A stretch of DNA of 64,000 nt from Wuchereria bancrofti (lineage: Eukaryota; Nematoda; Chromadorea; Rhabditida; Onchocercidae): positions 16,866,084 through 16,930,083 of the forward strand of contig SSBO01000012.1 in assembly GCA_005281725.1 (NCBI GenBank). The letters run 5' to 3'. Within the stretch, counting starts at the first letter, position 1. Every line of letters begins with the position of its first letter. The position numbers and the translations under genes are program-made. A model generated the notes under the pieces. That model worked only from the letters and a program-made list of their open reading frames with translations, ran no database searches and was not told the origin of the DNA. Positions 12,236 to 22,977 of this stretch are shown piece after piece.

Positions 12236-13714
12236 AGATTCAAATTCCTGATAATACAGTGGTGGAGCCATCGGCTCCATCTTGCTCTGTATATTGTATT
12301 TCTATTAATAATCTTTATGTTGAGTTCTGGATTAAACTTTGCAGAAGGGAGAAAGCAGCATTCGTATTCACTTTTTGCAGGCATTCTAAGGTGAACAGCA
12401 GAATTATGCACTTCTGGCAAGTTATCAGAAAGTCACTATTGGCATAATTAACAGCAAACTGGAACGATAGAACCAAAATCAAGACTAAAATTTTCTTCCA
12501 ATGATCCTTGTCTTTGTAAACTATTGTTATCAAAAAAAAGCATCAAGTGCTTTTTAGATAATATTCTTCGAAAGATGGGATTGCAGTTTAAATTATGATC
12601 ACCACTAACAACAATGCAAACTGAATGAAGTTAAAAATGTAGTGGCATTTGACAATAAATAGGAGAAAGAAACAAAATTATTAATAACAGTCACAGAAGT
12701 CTTGCACAAACTGTTGAAATAAAACTAATAATTGCCATCTGCAGCTCAATTTCTCGAGGACTAGTAGTTATGCGAAATGCTGGAACACCGGCACGGCACA
12801 ATGTATCTTGCTGTTGCGCAACTATCTGCAAAGAAGCAGCTACCATCTACCATTTTTTGTTGATGTTTGGAACTCTGAATGGAACGAATAAATTTAAATG
12901 ATTGTGGTAAGAATAACCTTATCGAGCTCTTTGACAATATTAATATCAATTTGTTTCATTTATTCATACACCGCTCATCGTTGACGTCTGTTACTTTGAC
13001 AACAAGGAGTGAAAAAAAAGGAATCATAAAAACTGTGAACCACAACCACGCTTCCATGATGTTCCGGCTGCATCCCCACTCCAGCCCACTACCGCACCCA
13101 CAATACTTCCAGATTTCTGACTAGAGAACTTCTGGAACGCGGCGCTGCCACAACTCATAATTCTCGACAGAGAGAAACCTGGCACGGACGAGTACATACC
13201 TGAATTTGAGTGGTGTAATGATAGCATTTTACAGTTGTGACTTTCCTGTATCGTTGTAATCTCTCTGAATGTAGCAATTAAACTAGTTCAGTTTTTTTTT
13301 TCAAAAAATTAAAATTTCAAAAATTGAAAGAAAACCAGAACCGGTGTTGGCTATTAATGATAATTCTGGAATTATTCAGGACGTCGTTACCGACTTCTGA
13401 ACGAGCCATAACTTTAGGAGATATAACCAAATTAGCAAGGCGTAAGGCATCCCATAATTGCGAGGAACCTTTATCACAAAAACACTATGTCATCACTAAT
13501 GATAAACTACCAGTAGAGGAATTAGCCAATCAGGCAATAGTGAAGGATAATGGGTGGACTACTGATGACTGGGCTTATTTGGAACAGCTGATGGAATTGG
13601 ATGCCATATGTCGCTTAGCAGTGAGCCACTCATTATCAGTGACAATGACGATGATACAACAATTCTCCAAATCCTTAGTGCATCCTCTTCATGGGGTTGA
13701 AGTAAGAAATTGGA
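12236..13714 (+). pseudogene. unidentified gene remnant
   Basis: Exon-like pieces on the plus strand: 12239-12360 after ttacag (IQIPDNTVVEPSAPSCSVYC), about 13040-13243 (QPRFHDVPAASPLQPTTAPT, later LPQLIILDREKPGTDEYIPE) and about 13330-13705 (EPVLAINDNSGIIQDVV; then ERAITLGDITKLARRKASHN; then ELANQAIVKDNGWTTDDWAY). They look like real protein: acidic, with few low-complexity runs. There is an in-frame TGA inside the 13.1 kb piece, and a frame change is needed near 13393 between ..IIQDVV and TSERAITLGD. I do not recognise the family. A gtaaga donor follows at about 13702, so the original gene continued. Confidence 0.4.
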
Positions 13715-13972
13715 AATAGCGGCAATTGTATCATTACTTATCACATATCAATTTTCATTGAAGTTGAGCTCTTTCGTAGTGAATAATATGTGCAGTGTTT
13801 CTGTGTATATTGCATGCATCATATTGGATGAGTTCAAAGTACGGGAGGTCATCCATTTGTAAAGATGGAGGAATATTTGGTGTAAATAGGTACTCAGCAT
13901 GATACTAATGTTACTGAAATGAGAATATTAACACCAGCACATAGAGAGACACGATACCATAACTTGGAAAAG

Positions 13973-14209
13973 TCAAAGGTGGGCTGAAAGTGGTAGATCG
14001 AAACGATTATTTTTCAAATGAATAATGCTTTCATCACACAGTTTTCGATTTTTAAATTTGAAACTAAAGATTTCAGCATATGAGGGTAGGTCTAGTAATT
14101 CAATGTATAAGTAATCATCAAGAGTCACATTGAACCAGTCAGTGCATTGTATTACTATGTTTTTCGTTTCCCATTCATTAGTCGCAGCAGCTGTCAGAAA
14201 TACTGTCAA
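13973..14209 (-). other. possible single exon, unknown
   Basis: A 78-codon minus-strand frame (TNEWETKNIVIQCTDWFNVT, then YLYIELLDLPSYAEIFSFKF) has a balanced composition and could be an exon. No relative is recognised and neither end has a decisive splice site. Confidence 0.25.
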
Positions 14210-14478
14210 ATCAATAAATAAATTGCTATTTCTTATGGTATCATGAGTTTACGTGTTATGAACTGTCCTTGACTGTATTCTTTTGAGTAGTAGAAATCAA
14301 GACATTCGTGTGATGCTGTTGCATGCAGATGGCCAGGTGCAGCAGTCTGTCTTTGTTTTAAAACTTTAATTTCTTAATTTGCAATGATTAAAAACAAAGT
14401 TCTTCATAATTTGCATAGATCATGTACAAACTGAAGTGAACTATTCTCATTAGAGATATCTGAAGCCTTTCTTAACAT

Positions 14479-14590
14479 TTAAGGTCCTGGAATGATGTAG
14501 GAGTTCTCGGTACGTGCCATTAGGTATCTTGAAACACGAGGATTCAATATCTTTTCACCTCGATGTCCGTACATGTGGTATGCTAACATA
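14479..14590 (-). other. possible last exon of an unknown gene
   Basis: Read on the minus strand, an aactttcag acceptor precedes an open frame MLAYHMYGHRGEKILNPRVS that ends RTENSYIIPGP-stop. Acceptor, composition and stop suit a 3' terminal exon. Upstream exons were not found and the family is not recognised. Confidence 0.35.
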
Positions 14591-14945
14591 CTGAAAGTTA
14601 TCAAAAAATTAAGAAAAATATCGAATAATTCCAGAAACAGCAAAGCTCTGCAAAAAAAAAATCCCTTTTTTACTATTATTTTCTTAAGTATAGATAAACT
14701 TAGTTCGCTATTACACTCTAAATAAAACATGGAGACTTTTGCAGATAATTTGTTGAAAAAGACAATTGTCAAAAAGGCAGTAATAAATTGAAATTTATTT
14801 TTTGCTCACTATATAATAAATTGAAATTCAACTGTTTGGATAACTTTTCGAACAATATTGACAAATGTATGGATTAAGTCGCACATTGGAATAAATGCTT
14901 TGGTTCAAATCCTTTCTCAATGAATTCTGGAATAAGAAAATCACT

Positions 14946-15835
14946 TTATGGAATAGGCGGAGCAGATTTTACAGCAGTGGGCGCCGTTGTAGTGATTGAT
15001 TCTTTATCCTCATCACCTGGATGTTTATGATACAGCAAATCGGTATAAGAATGAAATGTTTTGCCTCACACATGTAACCTTTGAAATCTGCAACAATAAA
15101 ATTGAAATCAGATGTTAGAGTTCTAATAAAAAAGGATCAAAAAGAATACGCAACCAGATTTTCCTATCATTAATTACTATTCTGACTGTGCTTCCACTTT
15201 AATAGGGATTCGACGCCATTTCTTCTCACTCTTTCTCTTCCATATTTTAATATGGTAACAGACCATATACTCTGATGAATAGCAATAAAATATTGTTTAC
15301 CGCTGTGTTGTTTGGCGTGGTAGTCCAATTCACACATATAATGAAATGATTCCGAACAACGATTGCACTTGTAAGGCTGAAATGGTACAAAAAATGTGTT
15401 AAGGATTCAAAACTACAAAATTTTCGAAACAAGTTATGGAAGATTCTTTTCAAAAGAAAAAAGAAAGAACCTCATCGATATTGTGTACTCGTTCATGAGC
15501 TCGCAACGTTGTTAGATAGTCATAAGTCCATAGAAATGACACTTGTACAAAATGAAATCACTTTCGTCCTTCCGTGCATTTTTCACAGGATTCTCGTCTA
15601 TCGGTACTATCGATGTTGATATGATTGAAGCTGGCTTGGAATTTTTTGAAGAGATCAAAAAATCCTTTGTGATGTGTTGTTGATCAATAGCAGACTGTTG
15701 TCCGGGTCCTCTTCCTTCAATTTCAGTATCAACGTGTTTTACTTGCTTCAATACTGATGGAATGGAAGCGCCGGTTGGTGCACATGGTGTTTCAGTAGGA
15801 CGATAAAATAATTTCTTTAGCCTCAGCATTTGCAT
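14946..15835 (-). pseudogene. C2H2 zinc-finger protein gene, fingers damaged
   Basis: Exons on the minus strand: 15471-15835, 15301-15376 and 14946-15087 (TAA at 14946-14948). Exon 1 begins with a polar, Ser/Pro-containing region and ends in a finger (YKCHFYG.. / TTLRAHERVH). Exon 2 is a complete finger (PYKCNRCSESFHYMCELDYH AKQH, with both Cys and both His). Exon 3 is a third finger (YMCEA.. / FHSYTDLLYHKH) and a tail ending PTAVKSAPPIP. Finger 1 has Tyr where the second zinc Cys should be and needs a frame change before TYDYLTTL. Finger 3 lacks its second Cys and changes frame between YMCEA and FHSYTD. So two of three fingers cannot fold as written. The intact finger and conserved splice sites argue for recent decay. 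Confidence 0.65.
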
Positions 15836-16000
15836 TTATTTTAGACTGCCGGTTTGATATTATTTCCTGAAACTGAACGTCCGTGAATTTCAATTTGCTT
15901 AGCTTTACAGCTTTTCAATAGTTCACTAGAAATGGACTTGCCAAGATACTATAATTCAATTTACTGGGCTTTATAAATGAAAAGGATGGAAAAATAAAAA

Positions 16001-16314
16001 TCAATAAGTGTGCAGGTTAATTCTAGTGAAGTTGATGAACTATTCTTAAAAATTTCAGCTTTACAAGTTACAGAGCCACGTTATCGAAAGTTGCCAGTTA
16101 ATTACAAAAATTCAGCATTCAGAAATGGATAATAAAATTGATAATAAAATGTATGCNNTCAATAAGTGTGCAGGTTAATTCTAGTGAAGTTGATGAACTA
16201 TTCTTAAAAATTTCAGCTTTACAAGTTACAGAGCCACGTTATCGAAAGTTGCCAGTTAATTACAAAAATTCAGCATTCAGAAATGGATAATAAAATTGAT
16301 AATAAAATGTATGC
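16001..16314. repeat. 156-bp exact tandem pair across NN
   Basis: 16001-16156 and 16159-16314 are the same 156 bp (starting tcaataagtg, ending aaaatgtatgc), separated only by two Ns at 16157-16158. This is the pattern of two overlapping contig ends that were not merged. Confidence 0.95.
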
Positions 16315-17170
16315 ATGAATGGAAAAAAAACACTATAATTTTAATTTTTAAATACGAAAAGGAAATATCTTCAACCATAAAATGCATTGCAGAAAATGAG
16401 ATGAGCTTACTTTTGCCTAAATAACCGTAATAAATGAAGTATATAAATAGCAGTCCGTAGAGAAAGTACCATTTCTCGCAGTGTATATAAGTATTTTGCG
16501 CTTCATATTACTGTTCTACTGGTTAAGTAGAAGTCCTTTCGATTTTTATAACATTCCAGTTATTGAACAAAGGCAATATATCTACATTACATGAAAAAAA
16601 AACATACATCATAATTTTAATTAGGAAGATATGTCGTACTAAAGTCCTCTAAAAGTTTTTTTTTTTTAAACTCCACTGATAAGGCAAAACCAAACAACGG
16701 CAAATTCAGGCCATTTAAGTAACACATCTCTTCCAGAAGTTAAAATGATGTATTTTGTAGTTTTCCTGAAAACAACGAAATCCAAAAAAGAAGCTTTATC
16801 AGTATCAATTTCCAATTTCCAACAGTGAAAGTGATTGATTAAAACTGTAAACAAATTGCCGAAGTTTACAAGTGCTTAAAAACCAAAAAAAAAAAATAAC
16901 TTGTAGGAACGATTACTCCGACTCTATGTATCACCAATCATTTATCACTCTCACTTTTATCTTCTTTCAGTTTCTTAAGTTTATTGGACCTCTCTTGACG
17001 TTTCAGCTTTGTAAATCCGAACTTTTCCATAAAATCGGCGTTATTGATTTGATAATCAAATCTCAACAAAATAGAATTAAGGGAAGCATGTATAATAATA
17101 CTTCAGATGCATGAAAACAAAAGTAAATTATGCGAAAATATATAAATTGTGCGAAAAAAAGAAATACTAA
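16315..17170. other. AT-rich, no gene seen
   Basis: Mostly A/T-rich sequence with poly-A and poly-T runs. The short open frames here have no splice context or recognisable family feature. Confidence 0.4.
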
Positions 17171-17171
17171 A

Positions 17172-17445
17172 AAAGCAGTTCAAAATTAAAGAGAGATTTC
17201 ATTTCGTTGTCCGATATATTCAGTGGCTAGATAATAATTATTCGGTGGCTCTTCATTCACTTTCATATTTATCAGTCGTCAGTTGGGCTTTGCGCTTATG
17301 ATTACAGCATTTCGATTGATAAATATTACAAAAGAAAGTAAATCAAATCTAATTTATTTCCTACGATACCAAATGTACTGCTTGAAAAAAAAGCAGTTCA
17401 AAACTAAAAAAGATTTCATTTCGCTGTCCGATATATTCAGTAGCA
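17172..17445. repeat. dispersed direct repeat pair (about 55 bp)
   Basis: About 55 bp around aaaagcagttcaaaa..gatttcattt and tgtccgatatattcagt occur at 17172-17226 and again at 17389-17445 with a few differences. No element features (terminal repeats, coding) are seen. Confidence 0.7.
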
Positions 17446-17942
17446 AGAGTGACTGCAACGTTATGTGCATATCGCAAAGAAAGGAAATTCTTTATGAAGT
17501 AAATGGCATAGTGAGTGTAATAGGAGTGATAATGATAGTGATAAGGGAATGAATCGAAATAAACACTCCTCATATTTCTGACTTGCAATTACATACAAAT
17601 CATACCTTCCGCTCATCATCAATGCGCTCTTATTCAATTCATAGAAGGGTCACAAACAGTAAAACTAACCGCATCATTGTGATCTGTTGTTGGAATTGCA
17701 GAAGTTACGGACGCTCTTGTAATTATCTGAAGCATTTATTTAAGTACTAAAAAAGCTTTCAAACAAAAAAAATCTCATTTTCGAACATCCCATTACTGAA
17801 ATTATGATGAAGGCCAAGATTTAGTACCTCTTGAAGAACTTACAAATCAAAAATAGGAAAACTTATCTGGGAAAAAATTGCATTTAATTATCAAAGTTTC
17901 CTTCTGGGTTGTTCATTTCAAAGTTATACAGCAATTACTCTA

Positions 17943-18139
17943 ATTCATTTAAGACAGAAGTTATCACTAATGGAGAAATGTGTTTCTAAGTACAAAGCAA
18001 TAGCTTTTTCATCTCTTATCGGGTCTTCAAAGATTAAAGTGGCTCTCCAGTCTCCATTAATGATAACTTCTGTCTTAAATGAATCGATAGATACCTGTTG
18101 TTCTGGAGATTGTGCCACTGATTCATCCATCCTTCATCT
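17943..18139 (-). repeat. 33-bp inverted repeat overlapping an exon-like frame
   Basis: 17943-17975 and 18052-18084 are reverse complements over 33 bases with one mismatch. The arm at 18052-18084 lies inside a minus-strand open frame (MDESVAQSPEQQVSIDSFKT, then WRATLIFEDPIRDEKAIALY) that looks like a genuine exon of an unknown protein. The other arm is its inverted partial copy about 76 bp downstream. A transcript would fold into a stem with a 76-base loop. Confidence 0.7.
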
Positions 18140-19588
18140 ACTAAACAATATCCAGATGTAACTGAAATCCATATCCGAGAGCAGTGATCTCAGCAAAACG
18201 ATTGTTAAGTGGCGCAAAGCAAAGCAAATGGCAGCTGCTAGATCATATTTCCGCATGTATGTAGCACCTATTACACTAGCACCTCGCCTCTCGAATTGGC
18301 ATTTCATCCTCATTGTTATTGCTGATTATTACTGATTGTGTTTACAAACGCTGTAACTCTCGACAGCTGGCCATATTAAATATTAAATTTAGTGATTATT
18401 CAGTCTTGAATGGAAGAGGTTGACAAAAATAAACACTCCTTTGACCTTTCTCAAGGTTGGGACGATGAGAGAGCTAGTGAAGTTTTCAGCATTAATAATA
18501 ACAAGTTTAAGCATAAACAATGATAAATAAACTCGAACTCTCTGGCTTACCGTAAAAAATTCTCATATTTATGTCATCCGTTCACTTCATTTAATAAAGA
18601 CTTCGAAGATGTAAAGTGATATTCATAAAAGGAAAGTCAGCAGATACGAAAAGACGGGATGTTGAAACCACCATTCTAATCGAAAATAGAAAAGCATGCG
18701 ACAAAACTATGAATAACCAAAAGCACCGAAGGTGATACATTCCTAAAGAACATATGAAATAATACAATAACCAAGTGATTTCGTTATTATCAATGGTGAT
18801 TCAAGATTAATTCAGTTAAGAAGTAAAATAGCTCGAATGCAAGAAACGAGAACAGTATTACTCGACTTACAACCAAATTTATAGCTTCATTTCCCAGGTT
18901 TAACTGGAGGAAATAGCGCAGGAAAAATTCATTGGACCACGAAAATTTTGTGGCTAACAGCAACCAAATTTATTTTTTGATCAAAATTCTGAAAGTAATT
19001 AGGACAGATTTCTGTGTTAGTATAGCAACATCGTAAATGGAAATTCTTCCTTTCCACAAACATGGAATCAGAAATGTGATAACGTTGAAGGTTACATAGA
19101 AATTAGACATTATTACCAAATTTAATTCGCTAATATCAATCACTATGGACCTTCACCATTTCATCGTCTTTCTATATTTTTATACTTTTTACTTAAATAA
19201 AGCAAGGATAATGGTATTTCAACTGTGCATCAAAGATGTAAAACTGGAAATAAAGGAAGAAAACTATAAAGAAAAGCGAAAATTCTGAACTGATTAACGC
19301 ACTAAAGAGTCAACTTCTATATAATGAATGCATTAGATCATTAGGGAGAATGATAACAAGCTTATAAAACAGTACTTAAAACCATAATGTTTTTCACTTC
19401 ATTAGCTGTCTCAGTGCTTTACATAGAACAATTCTTGATCTCAGCTCACACTGAGTGAGGTATAATGATTAGATAGCATAGCTTGAAGACCATAGTGCGT
19501 GATAACCAGAGATAAATAAAAAAGAGAAGCTAAATCAGCTATTGAAAATGTGAAATTTAGAGATAGTAACAGGTGCAGTTGCTTGTAC
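18140..19588. other. AT-rich, no gene seen
   Basis: No exon chain, RNA gene or structured repeat could be supported on either strand. Confidence 0.4.
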
Positions 19589-20720
19589 CTTCAAGAAATC
19601 GGGCAAATTCAGCGATTCCGAATTGCTCTCTCTCATAATAAAAAAAAACGTAACTCTTCTAAAACTTCTGAAATCGTGAAGAGAAGGTCGAAGTAATCTG
19701 AAAAAACTTTTAAAAAATGAGAAAGCAAACAACTTATAACACCACCGGAAAAAGAAACTTAAGGCGTTCTGCGAAATTGTTTGAAGACAACTTACTGTAT
19801 CATATCTTCGATATCGACAAGCATCGAGTCCTGCATATACAGCGAATCTTTTTCAACTAATAGCTTCATTAATTCCGCATTCTCTTCTATAAACAAACCA
19901 TAAGACAACGAATAATAACTTTAAATAAATAATATCGAAGATATGATACACTTTAATGACTTTAAAGCACAAGATAACTTTAAATAAATTACTGGTATTA
20001 TTTTATTGAGATTGTGAAAATAAATACAGTTGATTTAATCGTTCAAATCATGGAGTTTTATCGTCACGAACAATTTTTCATTCATTAACTCTGTTAAGCA
20101 AAGCCTTAAAAACATCTATAACTCCTCTAAGCAGCTCTCTTTTTCCATGGCCTACTACTTCCCTTAATTATAAAGAATGGTAATCATCCTTTCTAATGGA
20201 CATCTTCCCATCTCTTCAGGCCAATCCAACAACTTTTGTCATTATGTACTCCTTTCCATGGCAATAAATTAAAAAAAAATACCATTAATACACTTGCTAA
20301 TCTTTTCACTTATTTCGATGCGCTGTCGACGTGTCATTTTTGATAACTGCAACCTGGAAGCTGGATTCATATGCTTTCAAGTAGATTTTACAAGATTAAG
20401 GTTTTAAAAAATGTATTTTAAAAATATGTGATTCGGAGCAAATTAAAAAATTTCATTTCTGGAATACAAAACAAATTTATATAATAACCTGGAAGCTTTC
20501 GGCGTACATCTGTGGTAAATCGATTTGTGTTAATCCTCTTGATTTCCATCTGCATTCTCGCAGCCTGTTTTGCTTTCGCAGGCATCATTTTCGTCTCCTC
20601 TTCCAAGAAACTTGTCGTTTTTCTTCAGCATAATCAACAAGAAAAGTGCAATTGTACTTATCACGCCGCACAGGAATGAATACACATGCTGAAGAGTGAA
20701 AGGGTTGTAAAACACACTCT
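19589..20720 (-). other. exons of an unidentified gene with a membrane helix and coiled coil
   Basis: Minus-strand pieces: about 20490-20715, where YSFLCGVISTIALFLLIMLK is a hydrophobic helix and the neighbouring frame gives KAKQAARMQMEIKRINTNRF; 19796-19886 with tttatag acceptor and gtaagt donor (ENAELMKLLVEKDSLYMQDS, then MLVDIEDMI); and 19589-19697 with tttcag acceptor and gtacaa donor. The middle exon is well bounded and heptad-like. The first piece needs a frame change to connect the membrane helix with the basic helix, echoing damage in neighbouring genes. Family not recognised. Confidence 0.35.
19796..19950. repeat. 19-bp perfect inverted repeat at an exon end
   Basis: tgtatcatatcttcgatat at 19796-19814 is the exact reverse complement of 19932-19950. 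The first arm is precisely the last bases of the minus-strand exon 19796-19886, next to its donor; the second lies in the upstream intron, so the exon is enclosed in a potential hairpin. A nearby direct repeat (ataactttaaataaat near 19917 and 19976) flanks the second arm. Confidence 0.8.
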
Positions 20721-21055
20721 ATCTCCCGTCTTACTTTTCTATCCCATATCTGAAATAATGTGGTTTTAAAGGCAAATGGAACGTCACAGACTGAAAATCC
20801 AATATTTAATCTTTTTCTCATATCCCGAAATAATGAGATAAGTTTTTCTCCATGAATACCTCATCAAAAAAAAAAAATCACATAAGAAAATAAGCTGTGT
20901 GTCTTTGTGGCAAATTTTCAGTGCCTAGGATAACAGGCATCGAAGGATCGACGAAGACAGTTTTTTTACCAAGAATTTAGCCCTGTAAGCTAAGCTGAAT
21001 TTATACATGCTCATAGGAATTTGACTTCTTGGCACTCATCTAACACGACACTGCA

Positions 21056-21128
21056 TGCTAGAGACGAACCCGAATTGCCACTCTGATTCTTGCTGCCGAC
21101 CCACCTAACCACTAGTCACTCTCACAGA
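21056..21128 (-). repeat. tRNA-like sequence, possible SINE head or tRNA pseudogene
   Basis: On the minus strand tgactagtggttaggtgg resembles a pol III A box region and gggttcgtctc, about 35 bases further, resembles a B box. The spacing suits a tRNA or tRNA-derived element, but no clean cloverleaf or anticodon stem can be drawn. The patch is visibly more GC-rich than its surroundings. Confidence 0.3.
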
Positions 21129-21540
21129 GAGTTTAATGTCCTAAATTTGAGGTGCAGCAAACAATCAATGAGAACTTGGAACACTACATAAGACTTCAAA
21201 AATGATAAACCAACCAAGCAGAAGTTTACAGGAAGGAAATGACAATGAACTGAAACATTTATAGGAGAACAAACTAAATATATTAATAAGCTGATAAAAA
21301 AAGCTCATTTATAAGTGTCAAAGATTTCATAAAAAAAATAATGGAGTAGATAAAGAGGTGAAATATAAATAAAGAGGTGAGATAAAGAGGTTTGATTGAA
21401 AAAAGAGGTGAAAATGTTCAGGTACACATAACTTCATATATTAACACTTCATGCAAGATATCTTAAAAATGGAAAAGAAATTTCTCTGATAAAAAGTTAC
21501 GATGTAAACCGATTTAACAATTTGGAAGCAATAATATATT

Positions 21541-21604
21541 CTTACTTATAGCTGATATAGCCTGACGTAACTCTTACTTATAGCTGATATAGCCTGACGT
21601 AACT
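21541..21604. repeat. 32-bp exact tandem duplication
   Basis: The unit starting cttacttatagctgatata and ending cgtaact occurs twice head to tail at 21541-21572 and 21573-21604 without a difference. Confidence 0.95.
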
Positions 21605-21683
21605 GAGATACATTCAAACTGGAGCCATTGATTATCGAACTATATGAAAAAATAAGACTGAAGTAGATCTACAATTACAGAAA

Positions 21684-22025
21684 TCAGTTATAAAGAATTT
21701 GAACTGTACGGAATAAATTATTAGAATAATGCGCGATATCAGCTAAAGCACATTTTTCAGAAAATCTGGGAAGAATAAACATCTTTTCATTTACGCAAAA
21801 CCATGCATTTCTTCTCGAAATTGTGAAAATTACTTGCAAATTCGTGGCTGTCTGCAAGCGAAATCGTAGATTTGATCCCGTGTAAACGCATAGGGCTAGT
21901 TCTGCTGTGTATGGTCTACTTGAAGTGCTAAACGAATCTGTCAAAAATCCATCACATTTATAAAAATTTTCAAATACGATGGAAAAAGGCAAGGAATTGT
22001 ATAACGGGATCATGTGATATATCAT
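21684..22025 (-). other. 113-codon open frame, unknown
   Basis: A long minus-strand frame for this AT-rich DNA (SSRPYTAELALCVYTGSNLR, then FTISRRNAWFCVNEKMFILP). It might be an exon, but no splice signals clearly delimit it and I recognise no family. Confidence 0.25.
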
Positions 22026-22977
22026 TAAACAATGATGATAAAAGTTTCTCCAGTATCGTTTGCCGATTCTATTTACTTAAGTTCCTTCTAGTTAATAACT
22101 AATGGATTTAAAATCAGAACAACTGAGTACTTGAAAATAATTTTTACGGTGCAAAATTTTATAACTCAATAAATAAAGCATAAAGGGAAGTGTCAGAGGT
22201 CAACTATTCTTGGAGACGTATAAAAAAATTACCTTTGCATACAAATATGTCACCGTCACTAAGAAACTCAACCACATCAAGTTACAGCCAAAATTATGGA
22301 GAAAATAAAGAAACGAAAAATATATATGTATCAAAAAAATATATGCTACAATATTAATAATTAAAATAAGTGTATCTTGAGTCCCAGAGCGACTCTTCTT
22401 CTAGACTAATCTAGTCATGAGCTTTTCAAGCCACATTTGCCGATTTTTCTGCATTTTTTTTACTCACTATAACTCTCAGGAGCATATAGTGGCAAGACAC
22501 TCTGTAGTTGCATTAACGGAAAAACACTTAAGGTTTACCGTATGTCATTGTCAGGACTATAAGGCTTCAAAAGCTTTTCGAACCGAAATCCTCAACCTGA
22601 CAACGAATGACAAACCATATGAACTTATCGAGTCTCCTTTTGACGCGGTATCCCAACGTTAAATTCAGTTCTGATAATTTCCTCCTTTTTATTAAATTGG
22701 TGCTTTACTGTTGTGAAATTCAGAACTTGAATTAAAGTTGATTCGAACCCTTACTATACTTTAAGGCGGTTGATTTGATCTTTCATTTTCTGGTAAAAGC
22801 ACAGAGAGCACACCTATGTACATCTGCTTACCCTTATCAGCATTGGTTGATGAATCACATGATAAATTACCACTGATACATCATTTCTTCTTAATGAAAT
22901 CCCATTCAACACGATGTCAGGGTAGTTTTAATGCGGGAACAATTTCAAGATATGGAACCAACTGATGATAGTACCGC

